The notes under the pieces are model-generated. The model saw only the letters and a list, made by a program, of their open reading frames with translations. It searched no databases and was not told the DNA's origin. Below are positions 24,755 to 35,872 of a stretch of DNA of 64,000 bases, one piece after another. The stretch is from Neorhizobium galegae bv. officinalis (GTDB lineage Bacteria > Pseudomonadota > Alphaproteobacteria > Rhizobiales > Rhizobiaceae), in the NCBI GenBank assembly GCA_000985875.1, contig CCRI01000002.1, positions 372,001 to 436,000 on the forward strand. The letters are read 5' to 3'. The position numbers and the translations under genes are program-made. Each line of letters starts with the position of its first letter. The first letter of the stretch is position 1.

Positions 24755-25675
24755 ATGCCCCCTATCCTGATGGAGCGCTCCGGTGAGATGGAAGTGTTTG
24801 CACGCGTTGTACAAGACGGTGGCTTCTCTGCCGCCGCCCGTAATCTCGACATCACCCCCTCGGCGGTCAGCAAACTGATCGCACGTCTGGAAGCCAGGCT
24901 CGGCACACGTCTTCTGGTGCGGACAACCCGCGCTCTGACGCTGACGGAAGAGGGCGAGGCCTATCACCATGCGGCCCTGAGGATCCTGCAGGACTTGAAT
25001 GATGCGGATCAGGAGGCTGCGGGAGGAGCGGTTCGCGGGCGGCTGCGGATCAATACGACGATACCGTTCGGGACGATGTTCGTCGCACCGGCCATTCCGG
25101 ATTTTATTGCGCGCAATCCCAATCTGATCGTCGATCTCAGCTTCACCGACGGCATTGTCGATCTGGTCGCGGAAAAGACCGACGTCGCCATCCGCATGGG
25201 CAACCTGCCGGACAGCGGGTTGATCGCCCGCAAGCTGGGACAGAGCCGGCGGGTGGTCTGTGCAGCCCCCGGCTACCTTGCGCGCCAGGGGTCGCCGCAA
25301 ACTCCGGCGGATCTTGAGCATCACGACTGCCTGACATTCAATTTCCGGCGCGCAAGGCCGTCCTGGCCGTTTCGCAACGACGGTCGGGATATCGCGCAAC
25401 CCGTCAAGGGCAGCATCGTCGTCAACAACGGCGAGACGATGAAGCAAATGGCGCTGGCCGGCGCCGGCATTGCCCGGGTGGGGCTGTTTCACGTCGCAGA
25501 CGAGATTGCGGCGGGACGGCTGATCCCGTTGCTCGAAGACTTCAATCCAGGCGATCTTGAACTGGTGCATGCCGTCTACGTCGGTGGCGGCCCCCTGCCC
25601 CACCGCGTGCGCGCCTTCATCGAGCACATGGTCATAACGCTGGGTGAAACGCCCCTATTGAAAGCGACGTCCTGA
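24755..25675 (+). CDS. LysR-family transcriptional regulator
   Basis: A 306-residue LTTR. The winged helix covers residues 10-68 with MEVFARVVQDGGFSAAARNL and ITPSAVSKLIARLEARLG, the linker helix follows, and the effector domain starts near 92 (GRLRINTTIPFG). ATGs at 24770 and 24788 are alternative starts. The divergent SDR-ABM-DJ-1 operon is its probable target, as usual for LysR genes; the 96-base gap would contain the T-N11-A box. Related regulators often respond to quinones or aromatic compounds, which would fit the target enzymes. Confidence 0.9.
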   Translation: MPPILMERSGEMEVFARVVQDGGFSAAARNLDITPSAVSKLIARLEARLGTRLLVRTTRALTLTEEGEAYHHAALRILQDLNDADQEAAGGAVRGRLRINTTIPFGTMFVAPAIPDFIARNPNLIVDLSFTDGIVDLVAEKTDVAIRMGNLPDSGLIARKLGQSRRVVCAAPGYLARQGSPQTPADLEHHDCLTFNFRRARPSWPFRNDGRDIAQPVKGSIVVNNGETMKQMALAGAGIARVGLFHVADEIAAGRLIPLLEDFNPGDLELVHAVYVGGGPLPHRVRAFIEHMVITLGETPLLKATS

Positions 25676-25906
25676 CCCAGACGGAATGACGCCATGGTTT
25701 CTCATGAACAGGATGTCCCTGTCCCTGAGGACGGAGGCGATCCTGTCGCCTTCGCGTTCGTCCAGAGCAAGACCGTTGTAGTTCTGATCGACCGCGACGC
25801 GGCCATCGAACTTGAGTGCCGTCTGGCCTGCCCAGACCACTGGCTCGCCTTCCACCATGCTGAGGCCCCAATGGAAAATGCCGCCGGCTCCAGCCGGATC
25901 AAACAA
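25655..25906 (-). pseudogene. Class II aldolase gene fragment
   Basis: A short frame carries the middle part of a class II aldolase domain: VVWAGQTALKFDGRVA, NYNGLALDEREGDRIA and ILFMRNHGVI, the last with the third zinc histidine of the family. The N-terminal HxH zinc motif is lost and the C-terminal half is replaced by the end of the LysR gene, which this fragment overlaps. It is therefore a remnant, left when the LysR segment was joined here. It does not appear to derive from the intact aldolase at 4504, whose corresponding sequence differs. Confidence 0.6.
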
Positions 25907-26145
25907 AATCGGTGATCGCGCAAAAAGCTTGTCGTCGGTTTATGATTGCCGGCCACTCCATCATGGCTACGATTTATGCATATGAATCAATCGCCAAATT
26001 AAACGGCACACCCCTCACCGCCTTGGCCGGCAAAGAAATCTATATTCCATCAAAATATTTTCGATTGGACAGCTGACGGCAAGGAAGCTGGACTGATGGA
26101 ACAGACCGAAGCCGCACTTTCCCTCCCAACAAATTCGAGGTAGCT

Positions 26146-27687
26146 GTGACACCTTCCGATTGCCTGAACCCCACCAGACGCAAAGTATTGATCAGCCTCG
26201 GCACAGGTGTTGTCGCGCTCACCTTGCCGCAGGTCACCTTCGCACAGGCGCGCACCTCGGTGCTGAAATTCGGCCTGTCCACCTTCCCGCCGACGATCAA
26301 ACCTTTCGACAATACCGGCGGTGCCGCCAATACCGTCAAGCTGATGCTGTATCGCGGCCTGATGGGTTACGACGCGACCGGCAAGCTGGTCACGGAACTC
26401 GCCGAAAGCTTCGAGTGGAGCGACCCGACGACCGCCGTCTTCAAACTGCGTCAGAACGCCGTCTTCCATGACGGCAGCCCGGTCACCGCCGCCGACGTCG
26501 CCTACTCGCTCAACGAAATCACCAAGGATGGCTCCACTGCCTACCTGAAGAGCGACCTGAAGATCATCGCCGCCGTCGAGGCCGTCAATGACAAGACGGT
26601 GCATATCAAGCTGAAAGCGCCGAGCGCGATTTTCCTCGACCTGATGGCCAGCTATTGCTGCCCGGTCATTTCGAAGAAGAGCACCGACAGCGCGATCATC
26701 GGCGCCGGTCCGTTCACGCTGAAGGGCAGCGAAAAGAACGTCTATATCGAGGTTGCCCGCTTCAAGGACTTCTATCAGGCGGATCAGCCGAAGGTCGATG
26801 GCATCCGCTTCGTCGCCTATGCCGACGAAAACCTGCGTTATGCGGCACTCGAAGCAGGCGATGTCGACCTCATCGAATATCTTCCCTGGACCCAGTTCGA
26901 CGCGGTCGAAGCTTCCAAGGCGCTGAAGATGAAGACCACGATGGGACCGTTCATGTTCCTGCTGTTCAACGTTACCAGCGGCCCGTTCGCCAATCCAAAG
27001 GTGCGCCAGGCAGTCGGCTATGCGATCGAACGGCAGGACGTCGTCGATGCCGCCTTTGCCGGCCGTGGCGAGCCGCTTTACGGCCTCCCCAACCCGCGAG
27101 GGTCCAAATTCGATCTGGCCGATCCGGCCCATGAATGGAAATACGACGTCGAGAAAGCCAAGGCACTGCTCGCCGAGGCCGGTTATGCCAACGGCTTCGA
27201 ATGCCGCCTGCTTGCCACCGCAACCTACGGCATGCATCAGGACACTGCTTCCGTTGTTCAGGCCTATCTTGGCGCCATCGGCATCAATGCGACGCTCCAT
27301 CTTCCCGACTGGGGCACACGCGTCACGGCGGGCAAAGAAGGCAAATACGACATCGCCGTCCACGGCACGTCGGGCAACTACAATGATCCGGATGCGCTCT
27401 GGTCGCTGCTCTATTCCGGCAATCCGTCCTACCTACAGTCCTTCGGCTTCAAGAGCGCCCGCATCGACGGCCTGCTCGAACAGGGCCGCAACCAGGTCGA
27501 TCCGGACAAGCGCAAGGCGATCTACCAGCAACTGGTCGTCGCCTATTACGAGGAAGTGCCGCAAGTTCCGCTCAACTGGCGCATCCAGGCCTATGCGATG
27601 AAGCAGTCGGTCGAAGGGTTCGAACAGTTGCCCGGCTTCCTCAGCGGTTCATCAGGCTACGCGCTCGACGAGACCAAATTCGCATAA
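26146..27687 (+). CDS. Family 5 ABC solute-binding protein, Tat-type signal
   Basis: A 513-residue peptide/opine-type binding protein. The start is GTG at 26146 preceded by GAGG. The leader has a twin-arginine-like TRRKVLISLG followed by a hydrophobic stretch ending TFAQA, which suggests export in folded form. Family 5 motifs include LYRGLMGYDATGKLVTELAES, FHDGSPVTAADVAYS, and NPKVRQAVGYAIERQ. It heads a six-kb operon with two permeases, two ATPases and an amidohydrolase. Ligands of this family include di- and oligopeptides, nickel chelates and opines, so specificity is open. Confidence 0.9.
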   Translation: MTPSDCLNPTRRKVLISLGTGVVALTLPQVTFAQARTSVLKFGLSTFPPTIKPFDNTGGAANTVKLMLYRGLMGYDATGKLVTELAESFEWSDPTTAVFKLRQNAVFHDGSPVTAADVAYSLNEITKDGSTAYLKSDLKIIAAVEAVNDKTVHIKLKAPSAIFLDLMASYCCPVISKKSTDSAIIGAGPFTLKGSEKNVYIEVARFKDFYQADQPKVDGIRFVAYADENLRYAALEAGDVDLIEYLPWTQFDAVEASKALKMKTTMGPFMFLLFNVTSGPFANPKVRQAVGYAIERQDVVDAAFAGRGEPLYGLPNPRGSKFDLADPAHEWKYDVEKAKALLAEAGYANGFECRLLATATYGMHQDTASVVQAYLGAIGINATLHLPDWGTRVTAGKEGKYDIAVHGTSGNYNDPDALWSLLYSGNPSYLQSFGFKSARIDGLLEQGRNQVDPDKRKAIYQQLVVAYYEEVPQVPLNWRIQAYAMKQSVEGFEQLPGFLSGSSGYALDETKFA

Positions 27688-27697
27688 GGAGCGCTGC

Positions 27698-28647
27698 ATG
27701 CTGGCCTTCATCTCTCGTCGCATGGCAGCAGCTGCTGCCATGCTGCTGGTTATCGGCACGATCATCTTCTCGCTTCTCATCATTGTACCGGGCGACCCGG
27801 CCGAACTCCTGCTGTCGACGGGCGGCGGCTCCGCTTCCGCAGAAGCCATTGCCAATCTGCGGGCCAATATGGGGCTCGACCAGCCCGTCCTCACTCAATA
27901 CGTGACCTTCCTCTACAATACGGCACGGCTGGATTTCGGCACATCGATCGTCGATAACGGCTCGATCTCGTCCGTCATCGCACTGCGCCTGCCACGCACG
28001 CTGGAAATCATCGTCGCCGGTACGATTTTTGCGCTGCTGCTGGCAATTCCGGCAGGCACAGCGGCGGGATTGCGGGCCGGCGGCAAGTTCGACATTGCCA
28101 CGTCTGCCATCAACGCGCTCTTGACCTCCGTGCCGGGTTTCGTGCTCGGCACCCTGTTCATCTACTTCTTCGCGCAGATCCTGGGCTGGCTGCCGGCCGG
28201 CGGTTATGTCGCCTTCGCGACCAATCCCGCTCAACATCTGCAGATGCTGATCCTGCCCTCGCTGACCGTCGGCCTGCACCTGGCCACGATCGTGTTTCGC
28301 ATGACGCGGGCCAGCGTTCTCGAAATGCGCGGCCACGACTGGGTGCGCACCGCCGTTGCCAAGGGCCTTCGCCGCAAGCGCGTGGTCCGCCGGCACATCC
28401 TCTACAACGCGCTCGGCCCGATCATCACCGTGGTTGGCCTGCAGCTCGGCATCCTTCTCGGCTCCACCGTTCTCGTCGAGTTCATCTACAACTGGCCGGG
28501 CCTCAGTGGCCTGCTGGTCTCGGCGGTCGAACAGCGGGATTACCCGACGGTTCGCGCCGTCATCCTGACCGTCTCCACCATCTTCATCGGTATCAATCTG
28601 GTGATCGATATCCTGTCATCGCTGCTAGATCCGAGGATCCGCCTGCA

Positions 28648-28651
<4 letters not shown>
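27698..28651 (+). CDS. Dpp-type ABC transporter permease (DppB-like)
   Basis: A 317-residue permease with the DppB start MLAFISRRMAAAAAMLLVIGT, a periplasmic loop with the VLTQYVTFLYNTARLDFGTS segment, and the EAA-like loop RTAVAKGLRRKRVVRRHILYNAL near residues 220-240. It lies ten bases after the binding protein gene with an AAGGAG ribosome site, and overlaps the next gene by 4 bp (28648-28651). Confidence 0.9.
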
Positions 28652-30569
<1,918 letters not shown>

Positions 30570-30573
<4 letters not shown>

Positions 30574-31538
30574 CAGCCGCACCCCTTCTCGACGTCCAGA
30601 ACCTCGAGAAAAGCTATTCGATCGGACGAAGCGGCCTTTTCTCCAAGCGGTCGCTGAAAGTGCTGCACGATGTCAGCTTCAGCGTCGCACCGGGCGAAGT
30701 GCTTGGCCTCGTCGGCGAAAGCGGCTCCGGAAAAAGTACGATCGGCCGCGCCATCCTTCGCCTGATCGACTCCCAGAGCGACGTGATGCGTTTTGGCGGG
30801 CAGGATCTGAACAGCATCTCGCCGGCTCGGATGCGCATCCTGCGCAAGGAGATGCAGATCATCTTCCAGGACCCCTATGCCAGCCTCGACCCGCGCAAGA
30901 CCATCCGCGCGGTGCTGTCGGAAGCGCTCGACGCCCATGGGCTACACCAGGGTGCTGCCCGCGGACCGCGCCTGATCGAGCTCGTCACCCTCGTCGGGCT
31001 GGACCCGAGCTTTCTCGACCGGCGCCCACACGAATTTTCCGGCGGCCAGCGACAGCGCATCGGCATCGCCCGGGCGCTTGCCGTCGAGCCGAGCTTCATC
31101 GTTTGCGATGAGGCCGTGTCGGCACTTGACGTCTCCATCCAGGCGCAGGTTCTGAACCTTCTGGCCGACCTGCGCGCCAAGACCGGCGTCTCGCTGCTGT
31201 TTATCAGCCACGACCTTTCGGTGGTACGCTACATTTCCGACCGGGTGATGGTTCTCTATCTCGGCCGCGTCATGGAGGTCGGCCCCGCTGATCGGGTGCA
31301 TTTCTCACCCAAACATCCCTATACGGCGGCGCTTGTCTCGGCCGAGCCCAGCCTGCACCGCGAAAACCGCCGTATCCGCCTGACCGGCGAGATCCCTTCG
31401 CCACTCGCCCTGCCCTCAGGCTGCATCTTCCGCAGCCGCTGCCCCTATGCCCAGCCCGCCTGTGCCGAAACCGTCCCACCGTTGCAAACGGTTGGCGATC
31501 AGCATCAGTCGGCCTGTCTTAGAACCGACATCCTGTAA
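30570..31538 (+). CDS. Dpp-type ABC transporter ATP-binding protein (DppF-like)
   Basis: A 322-residue ATPase, the second nucleotide-binding subunit. It shows Walker A GESGSGKST, QIIFQDPYASLDPRKT, signature FSGGQRQRIGIARAL, and VCDEAVSALDVSIQAQV as a variant Walker B. The C-terminal CIFRSRCPYAQPAC cysteine motif corresponds to that in Dpp/Opp ATPases. It starts within the last codons of the fusion gene (ATGA overlap) and is eleven bases before the amidohydrolase gene. Confidence 0.9.
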
Positions 31539-31548
31539 GGAAATCAAC

Positions 31549-32361
31549 ATGCTGACTGAAAAAATCAAGATCGCCGAACTGACCAGCGAAGAAGCCCGCC
31601 AGTTCCTCAACGACGACGCCGTCATCCTTTTGCCGATGGGCTCGCTGGAAGACCAGGGCACTCATGCGCCGATGGGCGACTATCTCGCGGCTGAAGCCGT
31701 TGCGCTCGACATTGCCCGCGCCGCGCGTGCCGAAGGCGTCCCCACCTTCATTGCCCCCGTGATCCCCTTTGGCGGCGCCGACTATTTCGGCTCCTCGCAT
31801 GGCGGCATCGCGCTCAGCCAGTCGACGCTCGTCGCCCTCCTGAACGACATGTTTGCCAGCCTGGCCCGCCACGGCCTGACCAAGGTTCTGGTCATCAACG
31901 GCCATGGCGGCAACGTCAGCGCGATCAATGAGGTTTCCCTGAAATGGCGCCAGGCCAACGGCATGTTCGTGGCTTCGATGTATCTGTGGCAGATCAGCTA
32001 TGAACTGCTGAAGGAGATCCTTGGGCCGGAAGCAGCTGCAAAGTCCTCCGGTCACGGCGGCGATCCGCTGACATCGGTCGGCCTGCATTATTACCCCGAA
32101 ATCCTGCGCATGGATCTCGCCAAGGCGCCACCGAAGGGCCGGAAGGCGATGGGCGTGGATGTCGCGGGTTTTGCCGCGCTGAAATATGCCGGTGCCCGCC
32201 TGCAGGCACCGATCGAGGCCATGGAAACTGCGCCCCATGGCGTATGGGGCGGCGATCCGGCCTATTGCACGGCCGAAACGGGGGCAGCACTGACCGAGCG
32301 CCTGGTCAAGATCGGCGCCGGCTTCATCCGCGACCACGTCTCCAAGCGCTTTGCCGCCTGA
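31549..32361 (+). CDS. Creatininase-family amidohydrolase
   Basis: A 270-residue metal-dependent amidohydrolase. Conserved ligand groups are PMGSLEDQGTHAPMGDYLAA (Glu, His, Asp), SSHGGIALS and INGHGGN, with a later Glu. Creatininase-fold enzymes hydrolyse cyclic or linear amides, for example creatinine, and formamide intermediates in riboflavin/F420 and thiazole metabolism. It is the last gene of the Dpp-type operon, so it probably acts on the imported compound once inside. The start at 31549 follows TAAGG. Confidence 0.85.
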   Translation: MLTEKIKIAELTSEEARQFLNDDAVILLPMGSLEDQGTHAPMGDYLAAEAVALDIARAARAEGVPTFIAPVIPFGGADYFGSSHGGIALSQSTLVALLNDMFASLARHGLTKVLVINGHGGNVSAINEVSLKWRQANGMFVASMYLWQISYELLKEILGPEAAAKSSGHGGDPLTSVGLHYYPEILRMDLAKAPPKGRKAMGVDVAGFAALKYAGARLQAPIEAMETAPHGVWGGDPAYCTAETGAALTERLVKIGAGFIRDHVSKRFAA

Positions 32362-32374
32362 TCACTTACCGTCT

Positions 32375-32404
32375 GGAATGCGGTGCCGTTCGGTGCCGCA
32401 TTCC
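32375..32404. terminator. Stem-loop between convergent genes
   Basis: The 9-bp perfect arms GGAATGCGG and CCGCATTCC enclose a 12-base loop that itself can pair (CCG/CGG around TT). It lies between the convergent ends of the amidohydrolase and LysR genes, a good place for a bidirectional terminator. It lacks a following T-run on either strand, so intrinsic termination is uncertain; it may stabilise the 3' end of the mRNA instead. Confidence 0.5.
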
Positions 32405-32457
32405 GGAAGAACATCCGCGGCATGCCCCGGGGATTCCCGAAGCGATCCGTTGGGAAC

Positions 32458-33375
32458 TCAGGTCTTGCGAAAGCTGACATAACGCGGATGGGCTGCCACC
32501 CATTCCTCGGCCGCCTGTCGGGCCAGCTGAAATATCTGCTCGGTCTGCGCCTTGCGCGCCCTGTTCTGGTGAACGCAGCGGATATCGAGAGGGGCAAGCT
32601 GGACCGTGGTCGGGATCTCGACCAGCATTCCGGTGGCGATTTCCGGCTCCAGCGACACCAGAGGCATTGCCGAGGCGCCATAGCCGGCCCTGACCATCTC
32701 GCAGATGGTGGCCAGCGAATTGCCGGTGTGGCGGGAATTGGGGCGGCGTTTCGTCTCTTCGATCAGGTCGGCAACAGGCCCGAACAGCGGCGATGTATGC
32801 GGGTAGAGTACCAGCGGCAACTCGCGCAGTTCATCCGGTGTCAGAGGGCGGTTGATCTCGCCGACCACATCCGGCCGAGCCACCCAACCGACATGATACT
32901 GGACCGAAAAGCTGTCCACGATCTGCGGTAGCCCGGCTTCTCCGGTGACGAACGCCATGTCCAGCGCGCCGGACTTTACCATGGGTCGCAGATCGAGATT
33001 CGAGCCGGAATAGAAATCGACCAGCGGCGGGTCCGGCAGGGCGGCAATCTTGTGGCGCAAGGTGACCGCCCAGGTCTGGGTGACCATGGAAACCACGCCG
33101 ATCGTATAACGTCTTTTTTGCTTCGACTTCAGACGGCTTGTCAACGTCTCACTGAGATTGAGAAAGGTCTCGGCATATTCGGCGACTTCGTACCCCTGTT
33201 CAGTCAGAGTGAAGTCGGATTGGGCACGATCGACAAGCGGGATGCCCAGACTGTCTTCCAGCCCGGATATCCGCGCTGAAACAGCCGGTTGCGTTAAACC
33301 GATATGATCGGCAACGCGCTGATAGCTCTTGAGACGAGTGAGCCAGTAAAAGGCTTCCAGCTGTTTGAAATTCAT
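32458..33375 (-). CDS. LysR-family transcriptional regulator
   Basis: A 305-residue LTTR: MNFKQLEAFYWLTRLKSYQRVADHIG then TQPAVSARISGLEDSLG as recognition helix, linker helix near 60-85, effector domain from about 92. It is divergent from the GhrA-type dehydrogenase gene, with the inverted repeat at 33402-33421 between them. The gene is convergent with the Dpp operon, so its target is more likely ghrA-like or the Pot-type operon beyond it. Confidence 0.9.
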   Translation of the reverse strand: MNFKQLEAFYWLTRLKSYQRVADHIGLTQPAVSARISGLEDSLGIPLVDRAQSDFTLTEQGYEVAEYAETFLNLSETLTSRLKSKQKRRYTIGVVSMVTQTWAVTLRHKIAALPDPPLVDFYSGSNLDLRPMVKSGALDMAFVTGEAGLPQIVDSFSVQYHVGWVARPDVVGEINRPLTPDELRELPLVLYPHTSPLFGPVADLIEETKRRPNSRHTGNSLATICEMVRAGYGASAMPLVSLEPEIATGMLVEIPTTVQLAPLDIRCVHQNRARKAQTEQIFQLARQAAEEWVAAHPRYVSFRKT

Positions 33376-33401
33376 GATCAGAGCCTAGATCAATGCGATC
33401 A

Positions 33402-33421
33402 AAAATCTACATAAAGATTTT
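33402..33421. promoter_or_regulatory. Candidate LysR-box inverted repeat
   Basis: AAAATC and GATTTT arms with an 8-base spacer lie 26 bases upstream of the LysR start and about 95 bases before the divergent dehydrogenase start. LysR regulators bind T-N11-A sites with ATC-N9-GAT-like dyads. Another dyad (TAGAT/ATCTA, about 33386-33409) overlaps it. Confidence 0.45.
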
Positions 33422-33515
33422 CTATGAAAGAGACAGGAATTTTTGCTTTGACCTGCGCGCCTCTCCTGCGGTGAATGGAGGCACACCGTGACGCATGAGC
33501 CAATGAGGATGCTCC

Positions 33516-34448
33516 ATGAACATTGTCGTTTCGCTGCCCGCCGCAGACAAGACCGAGTGGTGGTGCCAGATGCTGCGCGATCTGATGCCGGACTGGAACG
33601 TCTACCCGATCGACAAGGTGCCGGATCCTGATGCGGTCACCTATTCCGTGCTCTGGCGTCCAGCAACCGGTTCCATGAAGCCATTCCGGAACCTGAAGGC
33701 CATCGTCTCGCTGGGGGCAGGCATCGACCACGTCCTGGCCGACGAGCAGTTGCCGACACATGTGCCGATCATCCGCACCGTCGGCACCGACCTGACGCAG
33801 CGGATGAAGGAATACGTGGCTCTGCATGTCCTGCGCCACCACCGCGAACTTCCGGCCATCCAGGCGAATCAGGCGCGACAGCTCTGGGAGCAGATCGTCG
33901 TACCACCCGCCACCCAGCGCCGCATCGGCGTGATGGGGCTGGGCAATCTCGGCGCCGTCGCAGCCGATCTCCTGAAGCAGATCGGCTTCGAGGTCCGCGG
34001 CTGGTCGCGATCTCAGAAGGACCTGCCGGGCATACAATGCTTTTCCGGCACCGAGGGTTTCGGAGCCTTTCTCGAGGGCACGGAAATCCTGGTCTGCCTG
34101 CTGCCCTTGACCGAAAGCACGCGCGGCATTCTCAATGCCGACACCTTCAACCGGCTGAAGCGTGGCGCCAGTATCGTCAACGCGGCTCGTGGTCCGCACT
34201 TGGTGGACAGCGATCTCGTCGAGGCGCTGAATTCGGGCCAGATCAGCAGCGCGACGCTCGATGTCTTCCATGTCGAACCGCTGCCCAAGACGCATCCGTT
34301 CTGGACCAACCCGAAGATCACGGTCACGCCGCACGTGGCGTCACTGATCGACGCACCGACGGGCAGCAAGATCGTCGCCAAGAACATCAGGACCTTCCAG
34401 GAGACCGGAACGGTCGCCGATCTCGCGGATGCCAAACGCGGCTACTAA
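33516..34448 (+). CDS. D-2-hydroxyacid dehydrogenase (GhrA-type)
   Basis: A 310-residue NAD(P)-dependent reductase of the glyoxylate/hydroxypyruvate reductase A type. The cofactor loop is GVMGLGNLGAVAADLL (about 137-152). The catalytic residues are Arg in NAARGPHLVDSDL, Glu in DVFHVEPLP, and His in VTPHVAS. The short N-terminal domain and WWCQMLRDLMPDWNV are typical of GhrA. It reduces 2-keto acids such as glyoxylate, hydroxypyruvate or other small keto acids. It is divergent from a LysR gene and is followed by the Pot-type importer operon after 357 bases. Confidence 0.87.
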   Translation: MNIVVSLPAADKTEWWCQMLRDLMPDWNVYPIDKVPDPDAVTYSVLWRPATGSMKPFRNLKAIVSLGAGIDHVLADEQLPTHVPIIRTVGTDLTQRMKEYVALHVLRHHRELPAIQANQARQLWEQIVVPPATQRRIGVMGLGNLGAVAADLLKQIGFEVRGWSRSQKDLPGIQCFSGTEGFGAFLEGTEILVCLLPLTESTRGILNADTFNRLKRGASIVNAARGPHLVDSDLVEALNSGQISSATLDVFHVEPLPKTHPFWTNPKITVTPHVASLIDAPTGSKIVAKNIRTFQETGTVADLADAKRGY

Positions 34449-34805
34449 CCCCATAGATTTCATTTTCAGATCTTCCCTGACCTTCTGGCCGCCATCGTGA
34501 CGGCTGGAGGTCTCAGTTCAAAGAATCATCACAATTCAGTCGCTTAGTTCGGCAATCGGCTAAAAAATCAGGCAATTTTCTCCAAAATTTTTCTGATGTT
34601 GGACTTAAGAAAATTCGATTGGACAATGCCGGCCGCAGATCGTTGCATCGTGGGGCAGTGGATCGTTTGAAACGCCCACCAGCTTCGCCAAGACGGACAG
34701 GCCGGGCGAAGAAGGCTCTGGCCGATCCACGTCTCACCGTGCCGCCTGCCATCCTGGCAGCCACCTCGACAACCGGGCCGCTTCACCCGACAGGAGAATG
34801 TGCTG
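34449..34805. promoter_or_regulatory. Intergenic leader of the Pot-type operon, no gene seen
   Basis: This 357-base gap contains no convincing open frame on either strand. It has an A+T-rich block (about 34540-34620) that probably carries the promoter for the Pot-type operon and ends with an AGGAG ribosome site at 34792-34796. I recognised no riboswitch. Confidence 0.4.
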
Positions 34806-35855
34806 ATGATTACCCGTCTTCTTGCCCCCGTCATCTTTGCCGCGCTGATCTCAACCGCCACGCATGCCCAGTCCGCCGATGTTTCGGGTGAGATCACTCT
34901 CGCCGCCTATTCGGGGGTCTTTCAGGACAAATACAACGATGCGGTGATCAAGCCATTCCTGGCGAAATATCCCAATGTGAAGGTGAACTATTTCGCCTCC
35001 AATGCCTCCTCGGCCATGCTCGGCAACCTGCGCTCGCAGGCCGGCGACCCGCAGACCGACGTGGTGATCTTCGACGTTTCCACCTCGCTGATCGGCGACA
35101 AGGAAGGCCTGCTGGCACCGCTGACAAAAACCGACGTTCCAAACCTCGTAGACCTGGTACCGCAGGCCATCGTAAAGGAAGGTTATGGCCCGGCCGTCAC
35201 CTTCGACAACCTCGTGGTGATCTACAACAAGGAAGCCTTCCCGACCGCCCCCACCTCGCTCGCGGTTCTCTGGGACAAGGCCTATGCCGGCAAGTTGGCC
35301 GTCACCTCAATGCCGTCCATTCTCGGCTCCGGCCTGATGGTGATGACCTCGGCCATGCTGGGCGAGGACTATACGAAGTCGGTCAAGCAGTCCGCGGCCA
35401 AGCTCGCCGAGATGGCGCCGGGCGTACAGACCTTCGACCCCAAGCCCGATTCCTACACGCTGGTCATCAACGGCACCGATGTGCTGGGCACCGGCTGGAA
35501 CGCCCGCGGCCAGTATTATGCCGACGAATCCAAGGGTAAGCTTGGCGTGATGGTGCCGAAGGAAGGCACCATTCTGCAGATCAACACGATCAACCTCGTG
35601 CAGGGCTCCAAGAACCCGGTCGCCGCCAAGGCCTTCATCGACTATGCGCTGTCGCCCGAGGCACAGGCCGCCTTCACGGAAGCGATGTTCTACGCACCGG
35701 TCAATGCCAAGGCCAAGGTCAGCGCCGCCGCCACCGCGCGCACCGTTTCAGGCCAGATCGACAAGACGCTGCCGCTCGATTGGGGCTGGGCTGCCACGAA
35801 GTCGGATGAGTGGAACCAGATCTGGAAGCGCCAGATCATCTCAGCCGGCAAGTGA
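34806..35855 (+). CDS. Polyamine/iron-type (PotD-like) ABC solute-binding protein
   Basis: A 349-residue exported binding protein with signal peptide MITRLLAPVIFAALISTATHAQS. The mature part starts GEITLAAYSGVFQDKYNDAVI and continues FLAKYPNVKVNYF, VVIFDVSTSLIGDKEGLL, PAVTFDNLVVIYNKEAF and FIDYALSPEAQAAFTEA. This resembles family 1 binding proteins of Pot/spermidine-putrescine-type importers. The ATG at 34806 has an ideal spacing to AGGAG; a GTG at 34800 is too close. The ligand may be a polyamine or other small charged compound, supported only by family. Confidence 0.87.
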   Translation: MITRLLAPVIFAALISTATHAQSADVSGEITLAAYSGVFQDKYNDAVIKPFLAKYPNVKVNYFASNASSAMLGNLRSQAGDPQTDVVIFDVSTSLIGDKEGLLAPLTKTDVPNLVDLVPQAIVKEGYGPAVTFDNLVVIYNKEAFPTAPTSLAVLWDKAYAGKLAVTSMPSILGSGLMVMTSAMLGEDYTKSVKQSAAKLAEMAPGVQTFDPKPDSYTLVINGTDVLGTGWNARGQYYADESKGKLGVMVPKEGTILQINTINLVQGSKNPVAAKAFIDYALSPEAQAAFTEAMFYAPVNAKAKVSAAATARTVSGQIDKTLPLDWGWAATKSDEWNQIWKRQIISAGK

Positions 35856-35872
35856 AACAGCAGGACGGACCC

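Noticed and set aside
23550-24755. A 400-codon frame suggesting a fusion of an SDR-like region to the ABM domain
   Set aside because: The upstream part is out-of-frame translation of the SDR gene at 23867; only the last 100 residues, after an ATG at 23852, are protein-like.
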